This document shows positions 1-8,245 of a stretch of 37,770 nucleotides of DNA, in pieces. The translations under genes were made by a program, and so were the position numbers. The first letter of the stretch is position 1. The number at the start of each line of letters is the position of its first letter. Under the pieces are notes generated by a model that worked only from the letters and a program-made list of their open reading frames with translations, did not search any database and was not told where the DNA came from. This stretch comes from Leishmania donovani (lineage: Eukaryota; Euglenozoa; Kinetoplastea; Trypanosomatida; Trypanosomatidae): assembly GCF_000227135.1 (NCBI RefSeq), contig NC_018234.1:566985-604754 (forward strand), given 5' to 3'.

Positions 1-256
1 TTCCTCGTTTTCCGTGAAAGGCACGTTTTCGTTGCTGCTCCGCTTGCACCGCGTGTGTGCGGAAGACTCCTACACATACACACAGACACATGCACGTACA
101 CGGAGATGTACAGCTCTTCGTGCTCTCCACCACTACCCGCGGCCCTTTCCATCTCCCACCGTTGCCTGTTACTCGACGACTGGGTGTTCAAGATGCGCAC
201 CCGTACATTTCTCCGTGTAGTCTAGCGCTCTCTATGTTCTTCGCAGCGCCCTCGCC
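1..256. other. Left-edge intergenic spacer
   Basis: CT- and CA-rich spacer with no convincing coding region. It is probably the 3' UTR/intergenic part of a gene lying left of the window. The short open frames here are translations of low-complexity sequence. Confidence 0.6.
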
Positions 257-741
257 TGATGATGAGGAGCACCTCCGTGCGCGGTGCCACAATGTTCAGT
301 GGCCCCACCCTGTGTGGCTAAGCCAGGGCGATGCACCGCTACTTGTGCCCAGCGGTTAGACCCTGGACGGCGTGGCGTCGGAGCGACCTGCGACAGTGAA
401 CACGCCCGTGCCATCCATGCGATAGGCCGCGTGCCAGCGCGACTCGGACGCATGTCACCCTCGGCCTTCGCACCGCCTACTGGTGCGGGGAGAGCCCGCG
501 TGTCACACCCCGAGGGGGTTGGGGGGTGGGGAATGCGCCAGGGGTGGCGACCCGCGAGGCGGGGGCTTGCGAGCAGGTAGCGTGTGAGGCCCAGGCCCTG
601 CTCAGGTAACTGAGTCGGCGCGGTGCTGCAACTCGCGTGTGTGTGCGGCCGCTTCGCACGACGCGGATGGTGGGGGGCCCGTGACGGGCTCTTGTGGTGG
701 AGCGGCGCTCCGCTCATGCTGTAGGGCAGCGCGTGGATGCG
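257..741 (+). mobile_element. SIDER2-like retroposon, copy A (left part, A/D-type head)
   Basis: The stretch is nearly identical to copy D at 13977-14452, and from about 321 onward to copy B at 10392-10972. It has a short head (257-322) with two small stems, 286-290 with 299-303 and 305-308 with 314-317. A shared body follows, opening with a nested hairpin (323-366) and containing a G-rich stretch near 509-530. The match to Leishmania SIDER2, a non-autonomous relative of ingi/L1Tc, rests on recall of its Pr77-like signature and GC-rich body, not on a search. It has no coding capacity. Elements of this family in 3' UTRs are known to shorten mRNA half-life. The copy is interrupted by the gap at 831 and resumes at 930. 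Confidence 0.7.
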
Positions 742-830
742 GTAAGGAGGAGAACACCGACTTGATGCTGATTGCCATTTGCATAGTCGCGTACAGGGAT
801 GCGCAGTCAAGGAATAAGAAGTAGAGGACG
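742..830 (+). other. Probable misplaced flank belonging to SIDER2 copy B
   Basis: These 89 bases match 10973-11061 exactly. At 10973-11061 the sequence is the unique 3' flank of copy B and runs on without a break. Here it ends at an N gap, after which the SIDER2 body begins again and leads into a different flank (from about 1114). The simplest reading is that the left contig was extended with reads from the other SIDER2 locus. Confidence 0.75.
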
Positions 831-929
831 NNNNNNNNNNNNNNNNNNNNNNNNNNNNNNNNNNNNNNNNNNNNNNNNNNNNNNNNNNNNNNNNNNNNNN
901 NNNNNNNNNNNNNNNNNNNNNNNNNNNNN
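831..929. other. Assembly gap 1 (99 N)
   Basis: A run of 99 N inside a repeat. The standard length suggests a gap of unknown true size. The sequence from 930 repeats part of 562-741. Confidence 0.99.
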
Positions 930-1120
930 CCGCGAGGCGGGGGCTTGCGAGCAGGTAGCGTGTGAGGCCCAGGCCCTGCTCAGGTAACTGAGTCGGCGCG
1001 GTGCTGCAACTCGCGTGTGTGTGCGGCCGCTTCGCACGACGCGGATGGTGGGGGGCCCGTGACGGGCTCTTGTGGTGGAGCGGCGCTCCGCTCATGCTGT
1101 AGGGCAGCGCGTGGATTCGG
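930..1120 (+). mobile_element. SIDER2-like copy A, 3' end
   Basis: The 3' part of the same body as in copies B, D and E. It ends in the shared GCAGCGCGTGGAT string (1104-1116) and then diverges into unique sequence. It is probably the real 3' end of copy A, only about 210 bases before the desaturase start, so it abuts that gene's splice-acceptor region. Confidence 0.7.
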
Positions 1121-1204
1121 TAACGAAGAAATAGTGCCCGCTTCTTCACTGCCGCGCGCCATGTGTGAGGGTGCTCGGCCTCGGCGCACGTACAATTGTG
1201 TATA

Positions 1205-1268
1205 TCATCATCTCGCCCTTCTCGTCCCGTCCGCTTCACTCCCTGCGCCACTATTCCGCGCACTAAAG
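1205..1268 (+). promoter_or_regulatory. Candidate trans-splice acceptor for the desaturase mRNA
   Basis: A pyrimidine-rich tract (about 1209-1257) is followed by the first AG at 1267-1268. Spliced-leader addition here would give a 5' UTR of about 64 nt before the ATG at 1333. This is a pattern-based prediction only. Confidence 0.45.
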
Positions 1269-1332
1269 CGCGCCATCTCCTTACGTCTTAACCCATCCCC
1301 ATTCTTTCGCCTGCTTACGTCTGGATTGTGTA

Positions 1333-2586
1333 ATGGCCCCTGACAACGTCCGTCCACACCAACGGAACGAGGTGCTGATCGATGGCGTCCTTTACGACTG
1401 CACCGACTTCCGGCATCCAGGCGGCAGCATTCTGAAATACTACCTCGGCAGCGGCGACGCCACCGAGACGTACCAGCAGTTCCACTTGAAGCTGCCTAGG
1501 GCGGACAAGTATCTCAAGCGGCTGCCCAATCGCCCGGCGCCGCCACAGCACAGCGTCGACGTGGATGAGCAGAAGCGATTGGCGAAGCTCTCGCGAGACT
1601 TCAAGGCGCTGCATGATGCGTGCGTGGAGGAGGGCCTGTTTAACGCCAGCTGGCCGCACATCGTCTACCGGTTCTCTGAGCTGATCCTGATGCACGCCAT
1701 CGGTCTTTACATGCTCTTCCGTCTTCCGATGCTGTGGCCCATCGCGCTGGTGATCCTTGGAGTGGCGGAGGGGCGCTGTGGCTGGTGGATGCACGAGGCC
1801 GGGCACTACAGCGTCACGGGCATTCCGTGGTTGGACATTAAAATACAGGAGGTTCTCTACGGACTCGGCGATGGAATGAGCGCGTCGTGGTGGCGGTCGC
1901 AGCATAACAAGCATCACGCCACTCCGCAGAAGCACCGGCATGACGTGGACCTTGAGACGCTGCCTCTCGTTGCCTTCAACAAGATCATCGCGCTCCGCGG
2001 CAAGAGGATCGCGAACATTCGCCGCTGGATCTCCCTGCAGATGTTCCTCTTCGGCCCCGTCACCTGCTCCCTTGTCGCCCTATACTGGCAGCTCTTCCTC
2101 CACGTCCGCCACGCCATGCGCACTCAGCGTTACACAGAGGGTGTTGCCATCCTGTGCCGCTGGATCGCGGTCGGCGTTATCTGTCACAAGCTGCAGGTCT
2201 CGTTCTGGCAAGGCCTCGGCGGTGTTCTCTTCTCCCAGGCCTTCAGCGCCGCCTACATCTTCATCAACTTCGCCCTCAACCACTCTCACCTGCCGATGCT
2301 TCCGGAGGATGAACACGCGCACTTCGTCGAGTACGCGGCCATCTACACCATGAACGTGACACCGTCGTGGTTCGTGACGTGGTTCATGGGCTACCTTAAC
2401 TACCAGGTGGAGCACCACCTGTTCCCTACCATGCCACAGTTCCGCTTCGTCCAACTGGCGCCGCGAGTGCGGAAACTTTTCGAGGAGAACGGCCTGAAGT
2501 ACGATTCGCGTCCGTACATGAAGTCGCTCCAGAAAACTTTCAAGAACCTAGGTGACGTGGCCGAGTTCATCGTTGCTGGGAACTAA
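1333..2586 (+). CDS. Front-end (cytochrome b5-fusion) fatty-acid desaturase
   Basis: Predicted 417-residue ER membrane enzyme that inserts a double bond between an existing one and the carboxyl end of a polyunsaturated fatty acid. The N-terminal cytochrome b5-like domain carries the haem motif HPGG (28-31) and a second candidate haem ligand, H51. The desaturase core has the three histidine boxes of the family: HEAGH (154-158), HNKHH (191-195) and QVEHH (358-362). The leading Gln of the third box is typical of front-end desaturases. Hydrophobic segments lie near 113-146, 237-258 and 272-316. Length fits the family. Leishmania has delta-4, delta-5 and delta-6 enzymes of this type. My recollection that the chromosome 7 gene is the delta-5 enzyme is unverified, and regiospecificity cannot be read from these motifs. 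Confidence 0.93.
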   Translation: MAPDNVRPHQRNEVLIDGVLYDCTDFRHPGGSILKYYLGSGDATETYQQFHLKLPRADKYLKRLPNRPAPPQHSVDVDEQKRLAKLSRDFKALHDACVEEGLFNASWPHIVYRFSELILMHAIGLYMLFRLPMLWPIALVILGVAEGRCGWWMHEAGHYSVTGIPWLDIKIQEVLYGLGDGMSASWWRSQHNKHHATPQKHRHDVDLETLPLVAFNKIIALRGKRIANIRRWISLQMFLFGPVTCSLVALYWQLFLHVRHAMRTQRYTEGVAILCRWIAVGVICHKLQVSFWQGLGGVLFSQAFSAAYIFINFALNHSHLPMLPEDEHAHFVEYAAIYTMNVTPSWFVTWFMGYLNYQVEHHLFPTMPQFRFVQLAPRVRKLFEENGLKYDSRPYMKSLQKTFKNLGDVAEFIVAGN

Positions 2587-4142
2587 GACTCCCGAGGGCG
2601 AAGCAGCGGTGCCACGTGAAGGCAGGAGGAGGAGAGCGGGTATTGTGTGCGTGTGAGGAGAGATGCACGCCGCCGATGCCTATCGTTAATCATGCAGCAG
2701 GGGATTTGCCTCGTTGTTGTTGTTCCGAGGGAGGAATTGCTTTGTTTGTGCGGGTCGGTGCTCTTCCTGCTACTCCTTCCTGCCCGAGCTAGTCTTTAAC
2801 TCGGTCTCCCCCTCCCCTCCCCTCCCCTCCCCCTCCGGCGGTGACGCCCCCTCGTCATAGGATCTCGTCGCTCCCTCTTCCCGCGCGTTGATTTTCTGAT
2901 GCCAAGATGCTCGCGCAAGAGCTGCGTATTCACATATGCATTTGGGCGGCTTTGCCGCCCCCTTTTCAGGTGTGCCTTGCTCATGCACGCTGCCGTTGCT
3001 CTTGGTGTGGGCGGCTCGGCGTCTGCGCGTGCTGGTGGCTCCTCCCGCCCCCTCCAGTTTCACTCGTTTCTTTGGCGCCCTCTGAAGCTTCCCTCACGAG
3101 GCCCCCCATCCGTTCCTAATCCCCCTGGGTCGCCGTCGTTGCATTCCCACCCGCCGTCTGTTTCCCCGTGCTGGCTTAGTCACCGAACTGCACTGTAAAT
3201 GCGGACTTGGGCTCTCTCGGTGTGCACGTGTCTGTGCGCTCGCTCGTATCTTTCTCTCAGTCTGTTGCTCAACCGTTTCGCACTGTTGTTGTGGTGATCG
3301 CGGGCAACCTCGGCGGTGCGTGAGCGTGGTGCATGCGGTAAGGCACTCGCATGAAGGAGCACGCAATGAAGTGCGAGGAGAGCGAAAGAGGCTCATTGAT
3401 TCGCAAGCGACGCGGTCGCACTAGCCGCTCCCTCTGCTCGAGCTCCTCGACACAGGGAGGGAGCATGATGTGCAGAGGGCAGAGACAAGTTTGTGTTTTA
3501 GCCCGAGCAGTGCAGATATAGCATAAAGAGCGATAGAGGCGGAAGAGGGCTCGGTGGCAGAGAGAGCCCAATGCTGCCGTTAGACGTGGAACAGCGCCTG
3601 GCCTCTCGTCCTTGCGGTTGCACGTGTGATAGTACGCAAACCCATACGTAGGCGCACACATGGTAAGACACTCTGGCAGAAGCACATGTGCATACTTGTG
3701 GCAGATGTGCAGTGACACCTGTAAACGAGGTGGTTGGGGTGGGGGGGGTGGGGGGGAGGGGTGCTTCTTCACCTCCTAGCCTTTCGGCCCTCCTCGGCGG
3801 TGGCGGTTTGCCACGCCAGATTGGCTCTCTACATTGCTCTCTCACGTGTCTGTGCAAAGACGACGGAGGCGGCAGGAAAAGCAGACGGGCCCGCGAAGCG
3901 GGCCTTACTGACCACGCAAACCAAGAGGCCTCCACCTGCTCCTCGTTCGGGGGATCACTTCATTGTGTGCCACGAAGCACGACCTCAGACCGGCGCATAC
4001 ACCTGCATGTGCGTGCCTGAAGACTCTTCAAGTGACATCGAGCTCTCCCTTCTACCATCCCCCTCGTCTCTCTACATCTGTTCGACTCTGCGTTTTCGTC
4101 CTCTTGCCAGCCTCGCACGTACACGCCGATCTTTGCCTGACA
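2587..4142 (+). other. Intergenic/UTR region with splice acceptor
   Basis: About 1.55 kb of CT-rich and G-rich low-complexity spacer (for example 2807-2835 and a G-rich run near 3733-3760). I see no gene in it. A pyrimidine-rich tract (about 4046-4107) followed by AG at 4109-4110 is a plausible acceptor for the gene starting at 4143, leaving a 5' UTR of about 32 nt. Confidence 0.6.
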
Positions 4143-5057
4143 ATGGGTGCGCCCGACGACGCGGTTTCGTCCTCCGAGGCTTCCTTTCACAGCTCCTCCT
4201 CGGGCTCCAGCGCAGCGCCTCTTTCCGAGGATGACGACATGCAAGATGAGCTAGCGCGCTGCGCAGCCCTGAAAAGTCTCTCTGGCGCGCACACAGTCGA
4301 AACGGTCGAGGTCACCAAGCTGCGATTGCAGCGGGAGCAGCGACTGCGACGGGTACTGTCCCAGCGTCACCTTGGTCAGCCCGAGCCCGTTCCGCAGAAC
4401 GCCTTCTGCTGCACCCGCGCTACGCTGTCCGAGGAGGACACGGTTTGGCTGTACACGCTGACCAACAGGGCATGCTTTGAGCGACTGATGCGTGACGTGC
4501 ACTCCACTGCGATGCCGGCGCTGGCTGGCCAGCTTGACACGGTTCTCTCGCACGCGAACCCACTCTTTTACTTCAGCTATCGAATGCCCGTGAAGGTCGT
4601 CGATAGTGCCGGCGACGCTGCCGCCACTTCTCTGCGGGAGGCACCGGCAATGCGGCGCTGGCTGGAGGACACACCGCCGGTCCTGCGCAAGCGACCCGCG
4701 CCGGAGAAGGAAGATGCGGGGCAACAGCAGCGCGACACCGATGGAAAGTCGGCCACGGGAGCCTTGCAGAAGCATCCCAAGACGTCCACCAGCCGCTTCT
4801 CCGCATCTTCAGGGCTCGTGGCCCAGTCGATGAAGACGTGGGAGGCGCATCTGACCGCGACGCTCACCGGGGAGGGTGAGACGATTGAGAACTTCCGGCA
4901 CGGCCGCACGAAGTCGAGCTATACGGACAAGAAGCGATTTCAAGAGAAGGCGGCGTGGCAGGAGCACGTGCGCGAGGTGCGCATTCAAGCGCAACAGCGA
5001 GACCGCGAGATCAAACGTGCGCTGCGCCGCGGGGAAGTGGATGAGCCACGAGGATGA
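4143..5057 (+). CDS. Conserved hypothetical protein; candidate BCNT/Swc5 (CFDP1-like) homologue
   Basis: 304 residues. The frame is open upstream to 3963, but the ATG at 4143 is preferred because the likely splice acceptor is at 4109-4110. The N-terminus is Ser-rich, then acidic (about residues 28-37). The middle (about 80-150) is unrecognised. Two C-terminal pieces resemble the BCNT family in order: VKVVDSAGD (150-158), compared with the KVFDFAGEE motif, and residues about 230-290. The latter has a Trp at 233, then an SYTDKKRF stretch and a charged helix ending in REVR, comparable to the BCNT-C pattern of W, GYxxRKxFL and RDLR. BCNT proteins (Swc5, CFDP1) are nuclear subunits of the SWR1 complex that exchanges H2A.Z. 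The assignment is inference from motif reading; the alternative is an unrelated basic protein with a helical tail. That a protein is encoded here is well supported by length and composition. Confidence 0.75.
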   Translation: MGAPDDAVSSSEASFHSSSSGSSAAPLSEDDDMQDELARCAALKSLSGAHTVETVEVTKLRLQREQRLRRVLSQRHLGQPEPVPQNAFCCTRATLSEEDTVWLYTLTNRACFERLMRDVHSTAMPALAGQLDTVLSHANPLFYFSYRMPVKVVDSAGDAAATSLREAPAMRRWLEDTPPVLRKRPAPEKEDAGQQQRDTDGKSATGALQKHPKTSTSRFSASSGLVAQSMKTWEAHLTATLTGEGETIENFRHGRTKSSYTDKKRFQEKAAWQEHVREVRIQAQQRDREIKRALRRGEVDEPRG

Positions 5058-5729
5058 CATACGCATCTCTGTCTCTGTCCCTCTCGATCTGCTCACACAC
5101 GCTCCGGCGCACACGCGCGCATCACTACCCTTTCTCGTGTGTTGTCGCGGCGGCCAAGCAGAGGGCTGTCTCTGTCGCCTTGAGCTGTGTGGCTGTGAGT
5201 GGTAGAGGTGGAGGTGGTTCGTGTACGTGTATGCACGTGGTGGTTGCCCTCCCTCTACTTCACAATCCACCTCCACATTCTCCGCATGTTCCTCTTTCAG
5301 TTGTTTTGCTTCTCTGCTGAACGAGCGGATCGTCGAACTTGCGCAACGGAAAAAGGCTGATTGATGCGGTGCAGCGCACGGTGCCGCTCCGCGTACGCAC
5401 AACATGGCCGCTGCTAACAGGCCTTTCCTTCTTTTCCTTCTATTGACATCGGTGTATGCGGCAGCTCTGCTGCCTCCAGCGGTGGCGACATTCACTCTCC
5501 CCTATCCTTTCTCCGTCCTCGCTCAAACTTCTCTGGCCCAGCTGATACTGCTCCCTCTCACCGTACTCCGCTGTCTCTCGATCGTTTCAACCAACGGTGC
5601 AGCATCCGCTGCTCATTTCGCTTCCGGCTTCTTCTGCAACCTTCACTACTTTGACAGCTGCAGAGTCCACCCCACCCCGGCCCGCCTTTCGCTCTTCAAC
5701 CCCCCCCCCCCTTCAGCTTCGCAGCCATC
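5058..5729 (+). promoter_or_regulatory. Intergenic spacer with strong polypyrimidine splice acceptor
   Basis: CT-rich spacer. It ends in a run of 12 C (5700-5711) followed by TTC and AG at 5715-5716, with a second AG at 5723-5724. Use of either would leave only 13 or 5 nt before the ATG at 5730. An open frame from 5404 crosses this tract and is not accepted as a gene. Confidence 0.6.
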
Positions 5730-6041
5730 ATGGGCCACTCGGCGAAGATCACCCGAGGCGGTAACAAAAAGCGTATCAATCAGGGCCGCCTCGAGGCGAA
5801 GCTCCGTGCACAAGGAGCCAAGCCGCACACCACCGCTGTAAAGGAGGCTGTCGAGGCAAGGCGCTTACTCAAGCAGAGGGCGCAGGCCATCGCGGGAGAG
5901 CTGAAGGCGAAGGCGCAGACGAGCGGCAGCGCATCTAGCCGGTCGCAGCAGCTTCGCCCGGAGGATTCGGGCCCTTCGATTGTGCGCATGGCGCCGAAGC
6001 CGATCGCTAAACCAAAGCCGCCCACGCAGTCGGAGAAGTAG
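5730..6041 (+). CDS. Small basic hypothetical protein (weak 4F5/SERF-like N-terminus)
   Basis: 103 residues, Lys/Arg/Ala/Gln-rich, with no hydrophobic segment. The N-terminus (about 7-27) has a TRGGNKKR-type start that loosely resembles the short 4F5/SERF motif TRGNQRELAR. Residues about 37-68 are likely a basic helix, and the tail (about 70-103) is Ser/Pro/Lys-rich and probably disordered. Support for coding: a textbook acceptor lies immediately upstream, the ATG comes just after it, and codon use is GC3-rich. Function is unknown. The SERF resemblance is weak and could be compositional. Confidence 0.65.
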   Translation: MGHSAKITRGGNKKRINQGRLEAKLRAQGAKPHTTAVKEAVEARRLLKQRAQAIAGELKAKAQTSGSASSRSQQLRPEDSGPSIVRMAPKPIAKPKPPTQSEK

Positions 6042-6580
6042 TGGGTAGCACGACGTGTGCAGCTGCGTCGAGGAAGGCGCGCGGCATGCGTGTGCATGAG
6101 CTGGATAAATCGAGTAAAGACCAGACGGAGACGAACCCGCGTGCGTTGTTCTTATGCGTGTCTGTCTGTGGACACGCCAGAATGCCGTCCGCTCACGCTA
6201 GCGCGGCACAGAAGAAGAACGAGCTCGAGGCGCAGCCACTCTTTTTGCCCGAAAAGGAACTCCTCCTCCGCCACCTCCCTTCTAGCGAGCGTATCGTTCC
6301 CTCTCTTGGACGCCAGTATTACGGCGTGGCTTCGCTCCTTTTCTTTATCTCTCTGCTGCTTACGGTGAGCTGTCGGTTTCGTCCTGTGCTCTTCTCCATC
6401 TGTTCATTCACCTGACTCCTATTCGACTTTGATCTCCCACATACACTCGAGCACGCGCCTACTCACTACTGAGTCCATCTGCGCGTGCACGCCCATCCGC
6501 CGATATCGTTACGCACTTTTCCTCGAGATCGGCTTCTGTTTTCGCTTTCATATAACTTTAAAATCTTTCCTTGAAGCAAG
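6042..6580 (+). promoter_or_regulatory. Intergenic spacer and splice region before the ATP synthase c gene
   Basis: No gene is seen. Pyrimidine-rich stretches run from about 6320 to 6574. The last AGs before the ATG are at 6575-6576 and 6579-6580, directly against the start codon at 6581. An earlier AG near 6524 is the alternative acceptor. A 15-base string at 6251-6265 recurs at 6951-6965, flanking the gene. Confidence 0.45.
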
Positions 6581-6901
6581 ATGATGCGCCGTGTGATCGC
6601 CCAGCCCGTCGCCCGTCGCGCGGCGGCCGCCTCCAGTGCGCTCGTGGTTGCCCCTCGCCAGGCCTCCACTGTCGCCCTCTCCGTCCAGGGCCTGCACTAC
6701 GTCGGCACCGGTCTCGCCGCCATCGCCCTCGGTGGTGTTGGCTTGGGTATCGGTGCCATCTTTGGCTGCCTGCTGATAGGCTGCGCTCGCCAGCCCAACC
6801 TGACCAAGATGCTCTTCAACTACGCCATTCTCGGCTTCGCGCTGACGGAGGCCATTGGCCTGTTCGCGCTGATGCTCGCCTTCCTCATGCTCTTCTCGTA
6901 G
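6581..6901 (+). CDS. ATP9: Mitochondrial ATP synthase F0 subunit c (subunit 9) precursor
   Basis: 106 residues, nuclear-encoded. The first 30 or so residues are rich in Arg, Ala, Ser and Val with no acids, as in a mitochondrial presequence; processing probably falls near the RQAST stretch (26-30). The mature part is a two-helix hairpin. Helix 1 has the tight Gly pattern G52-G54-G56-G58, the polar loop is RQP (70-72), and helix 2 carries the proton-binding, DCCD-reactive carboxylate E90 in ALTEAIGLFAL. All key family features are present. It forms the rotating c-ring of complex V in the inner membrane. Two Met codons open the frame and the first is used here. Confidence 0.95.
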   Translation: MMRRVIAQPVARRAAAASSALVVAPRQASTVALSVQGLHYVGTGLAAIALGGVGLGIGAIFGCLLIGCARQPNLTKMLFNYAILGFALTEAIGLFALMLAFLMLFS

Positions 6902-8245
6902 GGTACTTGACGTCTGCGTGATAATTCCGTAGCAGCAACGAAGACGGACAGAAAAGGAACTCCTCGGGGGCGGCCGTGAGGCAGAACACCGTCGGGGTAG
7001 GGCGAGGGACGAGTAATGCCGCAAACGGTGGGCGACGAAGACATGAGAGGAGAAAGCGACCGCCGAGTGAATCGACCGTGTCGGCATCTTCTTCACGTTC
7101 GCTGCTCGCGCGTGCTTGCCGTGAGTCTGCCACTGCTCATCCCTCTCCCTCAGCAGTGGTCTTGCGTGCCACATTTCACCCCGCCCCGCCTCCCCCCCGA
7201 CCTCTCCGTGTGTCCACAAGCTCCCCTTTACGTATAGCCCTCCCTCCCTCTCTCCTCTCTCTCCCTGTCTGTCTAGGGTGCCTTGTGCCGGGAGGGAGGC
7301 ATGCCCGCGTGACGCTGTGCACGTGCGTGTGTGTGTCTCCGTAGCGGGTGCGTGCGGGGTGGCTGGCAGTGGCACTCTTCTTCGTTGTTTCTTTTTTTGT
7401 TTCGTTCCCTTGTGTTAGCCGTTTTCGTATTCCTTTCGTGTGCCTCTGTTTAACCTAGCGGATCTTCCCTCTCAGCGAAGTGGTGACGCGGAGGAAGGGG
7501 GAGACAGGGACGGTGCGACCGGAGGCCAGCTGGGAAGGAGTCCGGCACGCCGCCCTTGTGTGACGCCCGCCGCGGCGGCTGTGGGCACTGCTCGTCTCTC
7601 TTCCCATCTATCCTTCTCCCTGGCAACTGTATCTCTCCCTCTTGTTGTCTTGCCTTCTCTGTTGATGCGTGTGTTGAGGGTGCCTGTGGTGTCGCTGAGA
7701 GCGACACTACACAGAGCATCGTAAGCGGAGGGAAAATCAAAAAAAAACGTGAAGAACACCGGATTGCGGCGGAGGCTTTCCCCACTAGCTGGCGCCGCGA
7801 GGAAGGAGCGCCGCAGCTCCCGTGTGGAGTATGGTGAGATGGCATGTTGCCGTGTGCGAATCCCTTTCCCACCCTCTCGCGTCTCTTGCTGATTGCCTCA
7901 GTGCACCCAGCTCCCCGCGGCTGCGCGAAAAAGGGGCTTTGTGGACGCACCAAGACGGAAGCCCACGTGTGCTCACCGTCGTTCCCATTTGTGCTCTGCA
8001 TCTTAGGCGGCGAGCGCGCACTGTTTTTTGCCCTATAATGCTGATGACTGCGGCGGGAATGGCGCTGTGAGAGACGGCTCTACCTCACCCTCACCCCAAT
8101 CATTCTACTCCACGTATGTGTGGCTCTCTTTCGGTCTCTGGTGATGATGACGCCCGGTTTCCTTTTGTTGTCTGCGTGCACGCTGCCCCCACGCTCCACC
8201 TCACATGTGTGCACGCCGTCACACCTACGAAGCCTCGGGTGGAGT
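6902..8245 (+). other. Intergenic/UTR region
   Basis: About 1.3 kb of CT-, GT- and A-rich spacer without a convincing gene. Near the right end a pyrimidine-rich stretch (about 8155-8216) is followed by AG at 8231-8232. This is the best acceptor for the next gene and argues for its start at 8246 instead of further upstream. Confidence 0.55.

Noticed and set aside
232..1263. Long minus-strand open frame through SIDER2 copy A
   Set aside because: It spans an N gap and repeated non-coding element sequence; similar frames appear in every copy and reflect GC-rich repeat composition.
5404..5841. Open frame of 145 codons with a signal-peptide-like start
   Set aside because: It translates a pyrimidine-rich spacer (Leu, Phe, Ser, Pro), crosses the C12 splice tract and overlaps the better-supported gene at 5730 in another frame.
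8120..8245. Upstream extension of the Mic60-like gene
   Set aside because: It starts at a GTG, and even the in-frame ATGs at 8144-8149 lie before the likely splice acceptor at 8231-8232.
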